Shown here: piece by piece, positions 18,205 through 27,311 of the stretch
How positions within the stretch are numbered: position 1 is the first letter of the stretch
How the letters are laid out: each line of letters begins with the position of its first letter
DNA from: Planctomycetota bacterium
Lineage (GTDB): Bacteria; Planctomycetota; J058; JAJDCQ01
DNA: 64,000 nt
Reading direction: 5' to 3'
Assembly: GCA_029260755.1 (NCBI GenBank)
Contig: JAJDCQ010000224.1
Span: forward strand, 50,491 to 114,490
Position numbers and translations under genes: made by a program
Notes under the pieces: generated by a model
What the model was told of the DNA's origin: nothing
The model's input: the letters and a program-made list of their open reading frames with translations, nothing else
Database searches by the model: none

Positions 18205-19320
18205 ATGTCCCCCCGGATCGTCGTCTCGTCGCTGGCCATCGCGAGCGTGCTCGCTGCCAGCGCCGGCGTCCTCGCCTTCGTCCTCACCCCGACCCGGCCG
18301 GGTCGAGAGGAGGAACGTGTTCGCGACCGCCATCGCGCGGAGCCCGCTCCGCCGATCGCCGTCGGACGACGCGACGCCGCCCGCGTCCGGGCTCCCTCGG
18401 TCGAGGCGGCGATGGGCGGCGTTCCGACCGGCGCGACCGACGCCGCCGCGGCGGCCCCGTCCGGCCCGCTCGAGGACGGCGGCTCGATAGACGGGCTCGC
18501 GCCCGAGCGGGCGCTGGCGACCCTCGCCGAGGTGACCGCCGCGATCGAGGCCGACCCGACCCTCCTCGAGCACCGCCGCGGCGAGCTTCTCGCCCTCCTC
18601 GCGGAGCTCGAGGCCGTCCTGCCGGCCTGGGCGCGCGACCCCGAGACGGTCGACGCGTTTCGTGATGCGGTCGATCTCCTCGGCGCGATCCGGCTCCCCG
18701 AGACCGCCGGCGTCCTCGAGCGCGTCGCCCTCGAAGCGGACAACCCGGCGCCGTTCCACGCGGTCGCCCGACTCGATCTGCCGGAGGCCGACGACGTCCT
18801 CCTCCGGTGGTCCGGACGCTCGGTCGAGCCGACGCACCAGGGCGTCGCCCAGCTCGCCCTCCTCGAGTCGGCGCGCCCCGAGACATTCGATCGCCTCTAC
18901 GCGCGCTGGGACGACCGCGCCTCCGAGTACCCGGCGGCGACGCGCGCCGCCAGCTTCCTCATCCTCGCTCGGCGCGCCCGCGAGGCGGGCGAGCGGGGCT
19001 GGCTCACCCGCCTCGAGGCGGATCTCCCGCGCCTTCAGGACACCCTCGCGCGACCGCTCGGCCCGGCCGAGCGGGCGCGCGTGCTCGCGGCAATGGCGGA
19101 GCTCGGCACCGAGCCGGCCACCCATCGCGTCGCGCAGCTCATCCTCGAGGCGCCCGACCACGAGCTGAGGCGCATCGCTGCCGCGACGCTGCTTCGCTCC
19201 CCCGACCCACGCTCCCTGGAGATCGCCCGCCGCGTCCTCGCGGACGCCGCCGGCGGAGCCTCGGAGCCGCTTGCCCGCGCGCTCGTCGAACGACTCGAGC
19301 GCGACAGGAGAGACCGATGA
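18205..19320 (+). CDS. Membrane-anchored HEAT-repeat-like protein
   Basis: The 371-residue protein has one N-terminal hydrophobic segment (about 5-27) and then a basic, alanine/arginine-rich linker. From about residue 100 the sequence is a helical solenoid. The region near the C-terminus (ELRRIAAATLLRSPDPRSLEIARRV) reads like HEAT units. This points to a protein-binding scaffold outside the cytoplasm rather than an enzyme. Its stop overlaps the ATG of the following exoprotein (ATGA), so the two are probably made together. I do not recognise a named family. Confidence 0.75.
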   Translation: MSPRIVVSSLAIASVLAASAGVLAFVLTPTRPGREEERVRDRHRAEPAPPIAVGRRDAARVRAPSVEAAMGGVPTGATDAAAAAPSGPLEDGGSIDGLAPERALATLAEVTAAIEADPTLLEHRRGELLALLAELEAVLPAWARDPETVDAFRDAVDLLGAIRLPETAGVLERVALEADNPAPFHAVARLDLPEADDVLLRWSGRSVEPTHQGVAQLALLESARPETFDRLYARWDDRASEYPAATRAASFLILARRAREAGERGWLTRLEADLPRLQDTLARPLGPAERARVLAAMAELGTEPATHRVAQLILEAPDHELRRIAAATLLRSPDPRSLEIARRVLADAAGGASEPLARALVERLERDRRDR

Positions 19321-21134
19321 TCGAGATGAGACGGGTCCGCGTGGCCCCGGCCCTGGCGCTCCTCGCCGCCCTCGTGGGCTTCGCGCCCGAGGCGCACGCG
19401 GACTGGAGCAAGGTGCTGAAGGAGACGCGCAGCGGCTACGCCGGCATCGACGTGTCGCGCGACGGAACCGTCGGCCTCTTCAATCACCGGGCGATCGTCT
19501 TGCCCTCGGGCCAGGTCCGCAACGAGAGCATCTTCCGCACGCGCCCCGGCCGGTCGTGGTCGGCGCCGACGCGCCTCGAAGGTGGCTACCCGCTCTACCC
19601 GGCGTCGAGCTACGGCCCGACGGTGAAGAACACGTTCGACCACTACGTCGTCGCGATCCCGCAGCCGAACCCCGCCGGCATCAAGTGGGTCGCCGGCATG
19701 CGGGTCCGCTACTCGACCTCGCGCCTCCGCGGGCAGGGCAAGCTGTACACGCTGCTCCTCAGGAGCTTCGACGGCACGGCGTGGAGCGACTGGCACCGCG
19801 TGATCACGCCCGGCATGGTCGAGGACGTCTCGCTCGACGCCGCGCCCGACGGCCGCGTCTTCTTCGCCTGGCGCGCCTCGGACAACATCACGCCGGGCTC
19901 GGTCAACCTCTCGTCGTTCGACCCGGCCACCGGCGCCGTCGGACCGGTCCAGGACCTCGGGCCCGCGATCGAGCGCCCGATCACCTTTCAATCGGTGAAG
20001 ACGGCGGTCGCGGACAATGGCGACGTCTGGGTCACCTTCCGCGCGCCGGACGGGCTCGTCGGCCGGCGTCTCCTGAAGGACGGCACCCTCCGCGATCGCG
20101 AGATGATCGTCGCCGGGCGGAGCCCGCCCGTCCACGACTCGGTCTTCGCCGACGGGACGCTCTGGGTCGCGACGAACGAGCCGGGCATCGAGCTCTACCG
20201 CTGGACCGGGCGGAGCTTCAAGAAGGGGACCGTCGGGTCGGTCTTCGACGCCTACAGCCGCGACAACGGCGTCGAGCTCGAGGGGGTGTCGTTCGACATG
20301 CCCTCGATAACCGCGCGCCCCGAGGGCGGGATCGCCGTCCTGGCGACGCGCAGCTACCACTTCGAGACGCTCGTCCCACCGCTCCGGAATCGGAACACGA
20401 TCGCGATCGCGTCGCGCGAGCGGACGGCGGCCGCGACCTGGACGAACGTCGACGAGACGGCCTACGCGCCCGGCTCGTGGAACAACACCGGCGGCTCCGC
20501 CGCGAGTGGGCCGAGCGGCATCTGGGCGTGCGGGATCATCGGGAGCGGGAGGCTCGTCGTCTTCCGCCGGCGGCCCGGCACGATCGCCGCGCCGCTCAGC
20601 CTCGAGGACGGACTCCTCGAGTTCCTGAACGCGCCGTCGACGACCTACGATCTCCTCGACCGCCCCGTCCGCGACGGGGGCGTCGGCCTGCGCCGCGACG
20701 CGGCGGCCAAGCTCGTCCGGCATCGCGACGGGACCGACGGCGTCTCCGGCACCGCGGACGACGATCCGTTCGACACCCTCCGCGAAGTCTACGACGTCCT
20801 CCGCACCGGCCCCGAGGCGCTCCTCCTGATCGAGCAGCACGTCAGCCGGGTGACGACGCTGGACTCGGTCGCCCTCGACCTCGCGAACGACCCGCTCACC
20901 TCGACCGCGCTCCTCGACGACGCCGTCGGCCTCCGCCGGAGCGCGGCCGACAACATCGTCCGCTACCGCGACGGCGGCCCCGACCACCTCCTCGGCAACG
21001 CCGACGACCGGCGCCGCCCGTTCCGCTGGATCTTCGGGCAGTCGGGCCGGCAGTGGTCGCTCGACCAGGTGCCCTACGTCGGTCGAAGCTCGATCCAGAA
21101 GCTCCACGACTACGGCCTGCTCCGCTCGCCCTGA
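19317..21134 (+). CDS. Secreted protein with propeller-like body and two C-terminal helix-hairpin-helix units
   Basis: The ATG at 19317 overlaps the preceding stop; a second methionine at position 4 is an alternative. A signal peptide ends after AHA (residue about 26). Residues 30-430 are beta-rich with repeated FDG/FDP and W motifs suggestive of a sialidase- or WD-like propeller. The last 170 residues contain two related units of the pattern LDD-x-VGLRR-x-AA-x-x-IVRYRDG, with YVGRSSIQKL at the end. This is the helix-hairpin-helix style seen in ComEA and type II pseudopilin-K-like proteins, which can bind DNA or protein. Extracellular DNA binding is possible but unproven. Confidence 0.75.
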   Translation: MIEMRRVRVAPALALLAALVGFAPEAHADWSKVLKETRSGYAGIDVSRDGTVGLFNHRAIVLPSGQVRNESIFRTRPGRSWSAPTRLEGGYPLYPASSYGPTVKNTFDHYVVAIPQPNPAGIKWVAGMRVRYSTSRLRGQGKLYTLLLRSFDGTAWSDWHRVITPGMVEDVSLDAAPDGRVFFAWRASDNITPGSVNLSSFDPATGAVGPVQDLGPAIERPITFQSVKTAVADNGDVWVTFRAPDGLVGRRLLKDGTLRDREMIVAGRSPPVHDSVFADGTLWVATNEPGIELYRWTGRSFKKGTVGSVFDAYSRDNGVELEGVSFDMPSITARPEGGIAVLATRSYHFETLVPPLRNRNTIAIASRERTAAATWTNVDETAYAPGSWNNTGGSAASGPSGIWACGIIGSGRLVVFRRRPGTIAAPLSLEDGLLEFLNAPSTTYDLLDRPVRDGGVGLRRDAAAKLVRHRDGTDGVSGTADDDPFDTLREVYDVLRTGPEALLLIEQHVSRVTTLDSVALDLANDPLTSTALLDDAVGLRRSAADNIVRYRDGGPDHLLGNADDRRRPFRWIFGQSGRQWSLDQVPYVGRSSIQKLHDYGLLRSP

Positions 21135-21139
21135 TCGTC

Positions 21140-21493
21140 GTGAAGCCGCGGTTCAAGCGTCTCCGCCACGCGATCGAGTTCCTCGCCGACGCCCTCGACC
21201 GGGGCGATCGCGACGCGATCGCCGATGCGTGCGCCGAGGAGGCGCCCGGGCGCCCACCCGCCACCACAGCGGGCCTCCCCACGGCGCGCGAGTACCTCCT
21301 GCGGGCGATCTCGCAGCTCGGAGAGCGCCACGCCGAGCAGTCGCTTCGCGCCCGCTACCGGCGCCGAGGCTTTCCGTGGATCCGCCGGAGCTTCAAGCTC
21401 GGCGGACACGCGAGCGAGCTCGGCCACATCCACGTAGACTTCGTCCGGGCCGATGGTGGCTGGGCCCTCCACAAGATCTGGATCTGCCGGTGA
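21140..21493 (+). CDS. Small basic protein of unknown function
   Basis: The protein has 117 residues from a GTG 5 bases after the preceding stop. The sequence begins with a helix (HAIEFLADALDRGDRDAI) and ends in beta-like segments with HVDFVRADGGWALHKIWIC, which is reminiscent of an NTF2/SnoaL-like fold; that is a weak impression. It lies between the helix-hairpin-helix exoprotein and mqo with 19 bases to the mqo start. Function is not known. Confidence 0.55.
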   Translation: MKPRFKRLRHAIEFLADALDRGDRDAIADACAEEAPGRPPATTAGLPTAREYLLRAISQLGERHAEQSLRARYRRRGFPWIRRSFKLGGHASELGHIHVDFVRADGGWALHKIWICR

Positions 21494-21512
21494 CCGAGCG
21501 AGGACCCCGACC

Positions 21513-23057
21513 GTGACGCCGCCCGCCCCCTCGAGCTTCGGGCCGCCGACCGACGTCGTCCTCGTCGGCGCCGGGATCATGAGCGCCACCCTCGGCACGC
21601 TCCTGCGGAGGCTCGACCCGACCCTGACCATCGAGATCTTCGAGCGGCTCGACCGGACCGGCGCCGAGAGCTCCGATGCCTGGAACAACGCGGGCACCGG
21701 CCACTCGGCCTTCTGCGAGCTCAACTACACGCCCGAGGCGCCCGACGGCACGGTCGACGTCGGAAAGGCGATCCGCATCGCCGAGCAGTTCGAGGTGAGC
21801 AAGCAGCTCTGGGCCTCGCTCGTCGAGCAGGGCGACCTCCCCGAGCCGAGCACGTTCATCCGCTCGATCCCGCACATGAGCTTCGTCTGGGGCGAGGCCA
21901 ACCTCGAGTTCCTGCGCACCCGCTACCGGGCGCTCCAGCGCTCGCCCCTCTTCGAGGGGATGGAGCTGACCGAGGATCCGGACCGGATCGCTTCGTGGAT
22001 CCCGCTGGTCACCGAGGGCGCGCAGCGGCGCGAGCCGCTCGCGGCCACGCGGATGGCGATCGGCAACGACGTGAACTTCGGCGGTCTGACCCGCGCCTTG
22101 ATCGGCGCGCTCGCCGATCAGGACGGCGTCGCCCTCCACCTCGGCCACGAGGTTCGCGGCCTCCACCGGGTCGACGAGGACGGGCCGACCGCGGCCGCCG
22201 GCCCGCGGTGGCTCGTCGAGGTGAACGACCTCGAGAACGACCGCACCCGCGTCGTCCGCGCGCGCTTCGTCTTCATCGGCGCCGGCGGCTACTCGCTCAA
22301 GCTGCTCGAGCGATCCGGGATCCCCGAGGCGGACGGCTACGGCGCGTTCCCGGTGAGCGGCCAGTGGCTCCGCTGCACCAACCGCGACGTGATCGCCCGG
22401 CACGGGGCGAAGGTCTACGGCAAGGCGGCCGTCGGAGCGCCGCCCATGTCGGTGCCGCACCTCGACACGCGCTGGATCGACGGCGAGCAGCAGCTCCTCT
22501 TCGGACCCTACGCCGGGTTCACGACCCGGTTCCTCAAGGAGGGGTCGTTCTTCGACTTCTTCCGCTCGCTCGGCTTCGACAACATCGTCCCGGTCGTCCA
22601 CGCCGGGCTCAAGAACCTCGACCTCACCCGCTACCTCATCGGCCAGGCGCTGCTCTCCCAGGAGAGCCGGATGGACACGCTTCGGAGCTACTACCCGGCC
22701 GCTCGCTCCGAGGACTGGGAGCACCAGATCGCGGGCCAGCGCGTCCAGATCATCGCGAACGACGGACGCGGCGGCGGCGTCCTGAAGTTCGGCACCGAGG
22801 TGGTGACGAGCGCGGATGGCTCGATCGCCGCGCTCCTCGGCGCATCGCCGGGCGCGTCGACGGCCGCCTCGATCATGCTCGACCTGATCGAGCGCTGCTT
22901 CCCCGAGCGGTGGCGGTCGCCGGAGTGGCGGACGCGCCTCGCCGAGCTCTTCCCGTCGTTCGGTCGGTCGCTCCACGCCGACGCGGACCTCTGCCGCTCC
23001 GTCCGGAGGCGAAGCCTCGCGACGCTCGGCCTCGAAAGCCCGTCCGGCGACGCGTGA
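21513..23057 (+). CDS. mqo: Malate:quinone oxidoreductase
   Basis: This FAD-dependent peripheral membrane enzyme oxidises malate to oxaloacetate and passes electrons to quinone. The N-terminal dinucleotide-binding motif VLVGAGIMSATLG is followed by the family blocks ERLDRTGAESSDAWNNAGTGHSA (shortened here), HMSFVWGE, VNFGGLTR, FIGAGGYSL and the C-terminal FGTEVVTSADGSI. The predicted 514 residues fit the usual 490-550. The frame opens at 21453 inside the previous gene, but GTG 21513 with GAGGA about ten bases upstream is the more likely start. It is intact and complements icd in the window as part of central metabolism. Confidence 0.96.
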   Translation: MTPPAPSSFGPPTDVVLVGAGIMSATLGTLLRRLDPTLTIEIFERLDRTGAESSDAWNNAGTGHSAFCELNYTPEAPDGTVDVGKAIRIAEQFEVSKQLWASLVEQGDLPEPSTFIRSIPHMSFVWGEANLEFLRTRYRALQRSPLFEGMELTEDPDRIASWIPLVTEGAQRREPLAATRMAIGNDVNFGGLTRALIGALADQDGVALHLGHEVRGLHRVDEDGPTAAAGPRWLVEVNDLENDRTRVVRARFVFIGAGGYSLKLLERSGIPEADGYGAFPVSGQWLRCTNRDVIARHGAKVYGKAAVGAPPMSVPHLDTRWIDGEQQLLFGPYAGFTTRFLKEGSFFDFFRSLGFDNIVPVVHAGLKNLDLTRYLIGQALLSQESRMDTLRSYYPAARSEDWEHQIAGQRVQIIANDGRGGGVLKFGTEVVTSADGSIAALLGASPGASTAASIMLDLIERCFPERWRSPEWRTRLAELFPSFGRSLHADADLCRSVRRRSLATLGLESPSGDA

Positions 23058-23115
23058 ACATGCGTGAACTATCCGGAGGGCCCGCGTCCATTCCAGTCGG
23101 CGAGAGAGAGCCACC

Positions 23116-26100
23116 GTGGGACGGCTCGTGCACCAGCTGACTCCTTGCTCCCAGTGCGGCGTCCCGCACGCGACGAACGCCCCCCGGTGCCCTCGCTGCG
23201 GGACGGCCCGATCCGGCCCGCGCCCCACCGAGCGCTTCGACGCCCGGCTCTCGCCGGCCCGGACGCATCCCCCGCTCCCGCAGGCCGGGTCGGGCCTCGA
23301 CCCTTCCGAGACGTCCTCCTCCGCGATCGGTCGCTACGTCATCGACGCCGAGCTCGGGCGCGGCGGGATGGGCGTCGTCTACCGCGCCCACGACCCGGCG
23401 CTCGATCGGTCCGTCGCGATCAAGATGCTCCTGCCCGACGAGTCCGACCCCGAGAGCACCGATCGGTTCGTCCGCGAGGCGCGGGTCGTCGCGAGGCTCC
23501 GCCATCCGGGCATCGTCAGCGTCCACGAGGCCGGGGTCAGCGGCGGGCGACCCTTCATCGTGATGGACCTCGTCGCCGGCGAGGACCTCGAGACCTACCT
23601 CGACCGGACCTCCCCCGACGCCAAGCTGGTCGCGAAGATCGGCGCGGAGATCGCGCGAGCGCTTTCGCACGCGCACGCCCACGGGGTGATCCATCGCGAC
23701 GTCAAGCCGCAGAACATCCTCATCGACGCCGACGGCCACGCCCGCCTGAGCGACTTCGGCCTCGCCGGGGACGCCGAGGCGGGCGGCAGCCGGCGGCTCA
23801 CCGTCACCGGCGTCGTCGTCGGCACGCCGGCCTACATGGCGCCCGAGCAGGCGCTCGGCCGCGCGAGCGGCGCGGCGGTCGAGATCGACATCTGGGCGCT
23901 CGGCGCCGTGATCTACCGCGGCCTCGTCGGGCGGCCGCCCTTTCAGGGCGAGAGCGTCATCGACGTGATGCAGCAGATCGTCCTCGACGAGCCCGTCGCC
24001 GCGCGGACCCGCGATCCGAGCATCCCGAGGTCGATCGACGCGATCGTCATGAAGTGCCTCGAGCGGCGACCCGAGGACCGATTCCGGAGCGCGGCCGAGC
24101 TCGCCGACGAGCTCGAGCGCTTCGTCGCCGGCAGGAGCGTCCGCACCCGGCCGAGCAACGCGCTCTACCGGTCGCTCCGGTGGGTTCGGAAGAACGTCGC
24201 CGTGGTCGCGACGCTGACGGCGATCGCCGCGACGGCGACCGCCGGCGCGGCCTGGCTCTGGGGCGTCGCCGGAAACGAGCGGGCCCGGGAGCTCGAGGCC
24301 GAGGTGGCGCGGCTCCGCGACGAGGCGGACCGTCGCGACGGCGCCCCTCCGGACGCACCGCCCGCCCCGAAGCCCGCCGTCCCGGAGACCGCAGCGCTCT
24401 CCTTCGCGCTCTCGACCTCCAAGGGCATCGGCCGCCACGACGTCGCCCTCTTCCTGACCGCGCACCAGGCGGCCCGCCGACCCGACGATCCCGCCGCGAG
24501 GCTCACCTTCCGATGGTCGGCGGCGCAGTCGCCGCGAGTCGTCGCGGAGCTCGCCCCGCCCGGGCTCGACGATGACCTCACGGCCGAGGTCATCGCGGCC
24601 GGACCCGACGGCGAGCCGATCATCACCGCGGGAAACGTGATCGCCTCCTGGAGCCCGCGCGAGGGTTCCATCGCCTGGCGCCTCCCCGTCCCCCGAGGGC
24701 ACCGGCCGATCGGCGTCGCGATCTCTCCGACGGGCGAGCGCGCGGCGGTCACGTTCCGGATGGCCGGGGGACGGACATCGACGAGGCGCGTCGACCTCGA
24801 GATGGGCGCCTGGATCCGCGACGAGATCGACGCCCCGTTCGTCGGCTCGGTCGCCCTGATCGCCGAGGACCGACTGCTCGGCCCGGTCGGCGCGGACGGC
24901 CGCCTCGAGGTCCACCGCTTCGGTGGGGGCTCCGTCGAGGCGGACCTCCCGGACGTCGCGCGGGTCGAGGCGGTCGACCCATCCGGACGGTACGCCGCGC
25001 TCCGACGCGAGGACGGATCCGTCTCGCTCCTGTCCCTCGCCACGGGCGAGACGCTGGGCGGACCGATCGCGCAGACCCTCGCGGCGAGGGTGCTGGCCGT
25101 CGGGCCTCGCGGGGAGAGGCTCGTCGTCGCCGACGGGAACGGCGCCCGCCACGTCGTCGACATCACGAGCGGAGGCTCCGAGGCGTCGAGCGCACGGCTC
25201 GAGCGCGCGATCGCCGCCGGCTTCTCCCCCGACGGGTCGACGCTCGCCGGCCTCGGCCGACGGTCGGGGCGACCGACGCTGGTCGTGAGCCGCGGCCAGG
25301 CCGACTACGTGACGGGAGGCGGGCTTCCCGGCGGCGTCGCGGTGGCGCGGATCTCGCCGGACGCCCGGCGGATCTTCGTGTCGAGCGGCGAGGCGGCCGT
25401 CGTCCTGACCCGGGCGAGCCGGGAGGCGCCGGGTCATCGGGCTCGCCTCCAGGCGCCGGCGACGATCCGGGACGCGGCGTGGTCGAGCGCCGACCGAGTC
25501 CGCGCGGTGCTGAGCGACGGCCGGATCGTCTCCTGGGAGCTCGGCGCCGCGGAGACGAGCTCCGCTCCCCGCGAGCTGGCCGCGCTCGACGCCCCCGAGG
25601 GCGTCGCCGCGTTCGGCGCGACCCCCGACGAGGTCTACCTCGGCGCCGGCGACGAGGGGATCCTCCTCCACGCGATTCATCCCGACCGCGACCCGGCCCG
25701 ACGGACGTTCCGCGGGGAGGCGACGGCCGTCGCCCCGGGGATGGATCCGGATCACACGATCGTCGGGCTCGCCGACGGCTCCCTCGGACGCTTCGGCGCG
25801 CAGGCGACGACGCCCCAGCGGATCACCAGCGGTCCGGGCGAGCGGATCGACGCGGTCGCGTGCTACGCACCCGGCAAGTTCGTCGCGCTGGTCGACGGGC
25901 AAGCCGCGCTGATCGAGGCGGGGATCCACGCGCGTCACGTCATCACGGGGCCCCGTGGCCACGTCTCCGCGCTGGCCATCTCGCGGACGCGCGAGCTCTT
26001 CGCGATCGCCGACGATCACGGAGAGATCCGCATCTTCGTGAGCAGCACTCTCGAATCGATCGCCACCCTGACCGGCACCCGCGCCGTCTCGGCGCTCGAC

Positions 26101-27180
26101 ATCGACGACTCGTCGGTTCTCGCCGGCTTCGACGACGGAAGCGCGCGGCTGTGGACCCTCCCGCCCCGCATCGCCGCGGTCGTCCGGGGCGGCGCGGCCC
26201 CGGTCGTCGCGACCGGCCCCGGCCGCATCCTGGTGGCGTCCGGCGGAGCCGGCCCGTCGAAGGCGGGAGCCGTCGGGCTCGATCTCGAGAAGGGGACGCG
26301 GGCGCTTCACACCGTCGGGGCGCCGGTCACGGCCGCCAGCCTCGCCCCGGGCCTGCCCGCCAAGCTCGCCTTCGCCGACCGCGACGGCCTCGTGCACGTC
26401 TTCGATCCGGATCAGCGTCGGATCGAGTCCTTGACCGGGAGTGTCGTCGTCGGGCTCGCCTGGACCGCGCGAGGCCTGGTCGGGCTCTCCCGCGACCGCA
26501 ACGGCCTGACCGCGCACCTCGTCGAGGGCGAGGGACGCATCCGCTCGCGTCGGGTTCCCGCCGACGCGTTCTCGTTCGGGTTTTCAGGCCGCGCGGAGCT
26601 GATCGCCGCGAGCCCGGACGGGATCGCATCGCTCGCCCTCGGCCCCGACGGCCTGGGCCTCCCCGAGACGCTGGCGAACCCGTTCCCGGGTCGCGCCGCG
26701 AGCGTCGTCGCCGTGGGCGGGCCCGACGACGAGCTGATCGCGGTGCTCGCTCACCCCCAGCCGGGATCGCGGCGCACCGCCCTCGCGCTCTACAACCGCA
26801 CCCTCGCCGAGGTCCAATGGGTCGCGCACGCGACCACGGCCGACGCGACGAGCGTCGCGATCTCGCCCTCCGGCGCGAGCGTCGCGCTCGGGATCGGGAG
26901 ATCCGTCTGGATCCGCTCGGGCGCCGACGGCGCGCTCGCGGGCCTCGCAGGCTCGTTCCCCTCCCGGGTCGACGCCCTCGCGTTCTCGGCCGACGGTGCG
27001 ACGCTCGTGGTCGGCGCGCGCCATCACTGGCACTTCGTCCCGTCCGGAGAGAGGATCGCCGAGAATGCGACCGACGAGCTGATCCGAGAGACGCTCGAGA
27101 TGTCGGACACGATGTTCCGGGACGGCGCCGTGATCGCGCGACCCGTCCGCGTCCTCACCGAGACCGAACTCGACCGTTGA
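23116..27180 (+). CDS. Transmembrane Ser/Thr kinase with N-terminal zinc ribbon and long propeller-like sensor
   Basis: The 1354-residue protein starts at a GTG preceded by GAGAGAG. A zinc-ribbon knuckle uses C11, C14, C25 and C28. The kinase domain (about 73-340) has the glycine loop near 80-88, K103, D195 of HRD and D213 of DFG. A membrane helix spans 361-384, followed by a short coiled-coil-like stretch (386-410). The remaining 930 residues are WD40/propeller-like strands with repeated ISPDGRR- and VDPSG-type motifs, enough for two propellers. The layout puts the kinase inside and the sensor outside. The next gene, a P450, begins about 130 bases downstream. Confidence 0.92.
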   Translation: MGRLVHQLTPCSQCGVPHATNAPRCPRCGTARSGPRPTERFDARLSPARTHPPLPQAGSGLDPSETSSSAIGRYVIDAELGRGGMGVVYRAHDPALDRSVAIKMLLPDESDPESTDRFVREARVVARLRHPGIVSVHEAGVSGGRPFIVMDLVAGEDLETYLDRTSPDAKLVAKIGAEIARALSHAHAHGVIHRDVKPQNILIDADGHARLSDFGLAGDAEAGGSRRLTVTGVVVGTPAYMAPEQALGRASGAAVEIDIWALGAVIYRGLVGRPPFQGESVIDVMQQIVLDEPVAARTRDPSIPRSIDAIVMKCLERRPEDRFRSAAELADELERFVAGRSVRTRPSNALYRSLRWVRKNVAVVATLTAIAATATAGAAWLWGVAGNERARELEAEVARLRDEADRRDGAPPDAPPAPKPAVPETAALSFALSTSKGIGRHDVALFLTAHQAARRPDDPAARLTFRWSAAQSPRVVAELAPPGLDDDLTAEVIAAGPDGEPIITAGNVIASWSPREGSIAWRLPVPRGHRPIGVAISPTGERAAVTFRMAGGRTSTRRVDLEMGAWIRDEIDAPFVGSVALIAEDRLLGPVGADGRLEVHRFGGGSVEADLPDVARVEAVDPSGRYAALRREDGSVSLLSLATGETLGGPIAQTLAARVLAVGPRGERLVVADGNGARHVVDITSGGSEASSARLERAIAAGFSPDGSTLAGLGRRSGRPTLVVSRGQADYVTGGGLPGGVAVARISPDARRIFVSSGEAAVVLTRASREAPGHRARLQAPATIRDAAWSSADRVRAVLSDGRIVSWELGAAETSSAPRELAALDAPEGVAAFGATPDEVYLGAGDEGILLHAIHPDRDPARRTFRGEATAVAPGMDPDHTIVGLADGSLGRFGAQATTPQRITSGPGERIDAVACYAPGKFVALVDGQAALIEAGIHARHVITGPRGHVSALAISRTRELFAIADDHGEIRIFVSSTLESIATLTGTRAVSALDIDDSSVLAGFDDGSARLWTLPPRIAAVVRGGAAPVVATGPGRILVASGGAGPSKAGAVGLDLEKGTRALHTVGAPVTAASLAPGLPAKLAFADRDGLVHVFDPDQRRIESLTGSVVVGLAWTARGLVGLSRDRNGLTAHLVEGEGRIRSRRVPADAFSFGFSGRAELIAASPDGIASLALGPDGLGLPETLANPFPGRAASVVAVGGPDDELIAVLAHPQPGSRRTALALYNRTLAEVQWVAHATTADATSVAISPSGASVALGIGRSVWIRSGADGALAGLAGSFPSRVDALAFSADGATLVVGARHHWHFVPSGERIAENATDELIRETLEMSDTMFRDGAVIARPVRVLTETELDR

Positions 27181-27311
27181 CGCCGCCGCGGGCGGCGGTC
27201 GGGAGGCGGATGAATGAGATCGCCCCGCGACTTCGCGCGGGACCGGGCGTCGAAGTCATCCGGTCCCCCGACCGGACGGAGTCACGCCCCGACCACGCTC
27301 CGGAGGGAGTC

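Noticed and set aside
17902..19161. 419-codon minus-strand frame over the HEAT gene
   Set aside because: Composition is shadow-like. The plus-strand frame has a membrane segment, HEAT-like helices and a coupled downstream start.
22873..26517. 1214-codon minus-strand frame
   Set aside because: It is antisense to mqo and the zinc-ribbon kinase, both supported by catalytic motifs. The frame is Arg/Asp/Gly low-complexity.
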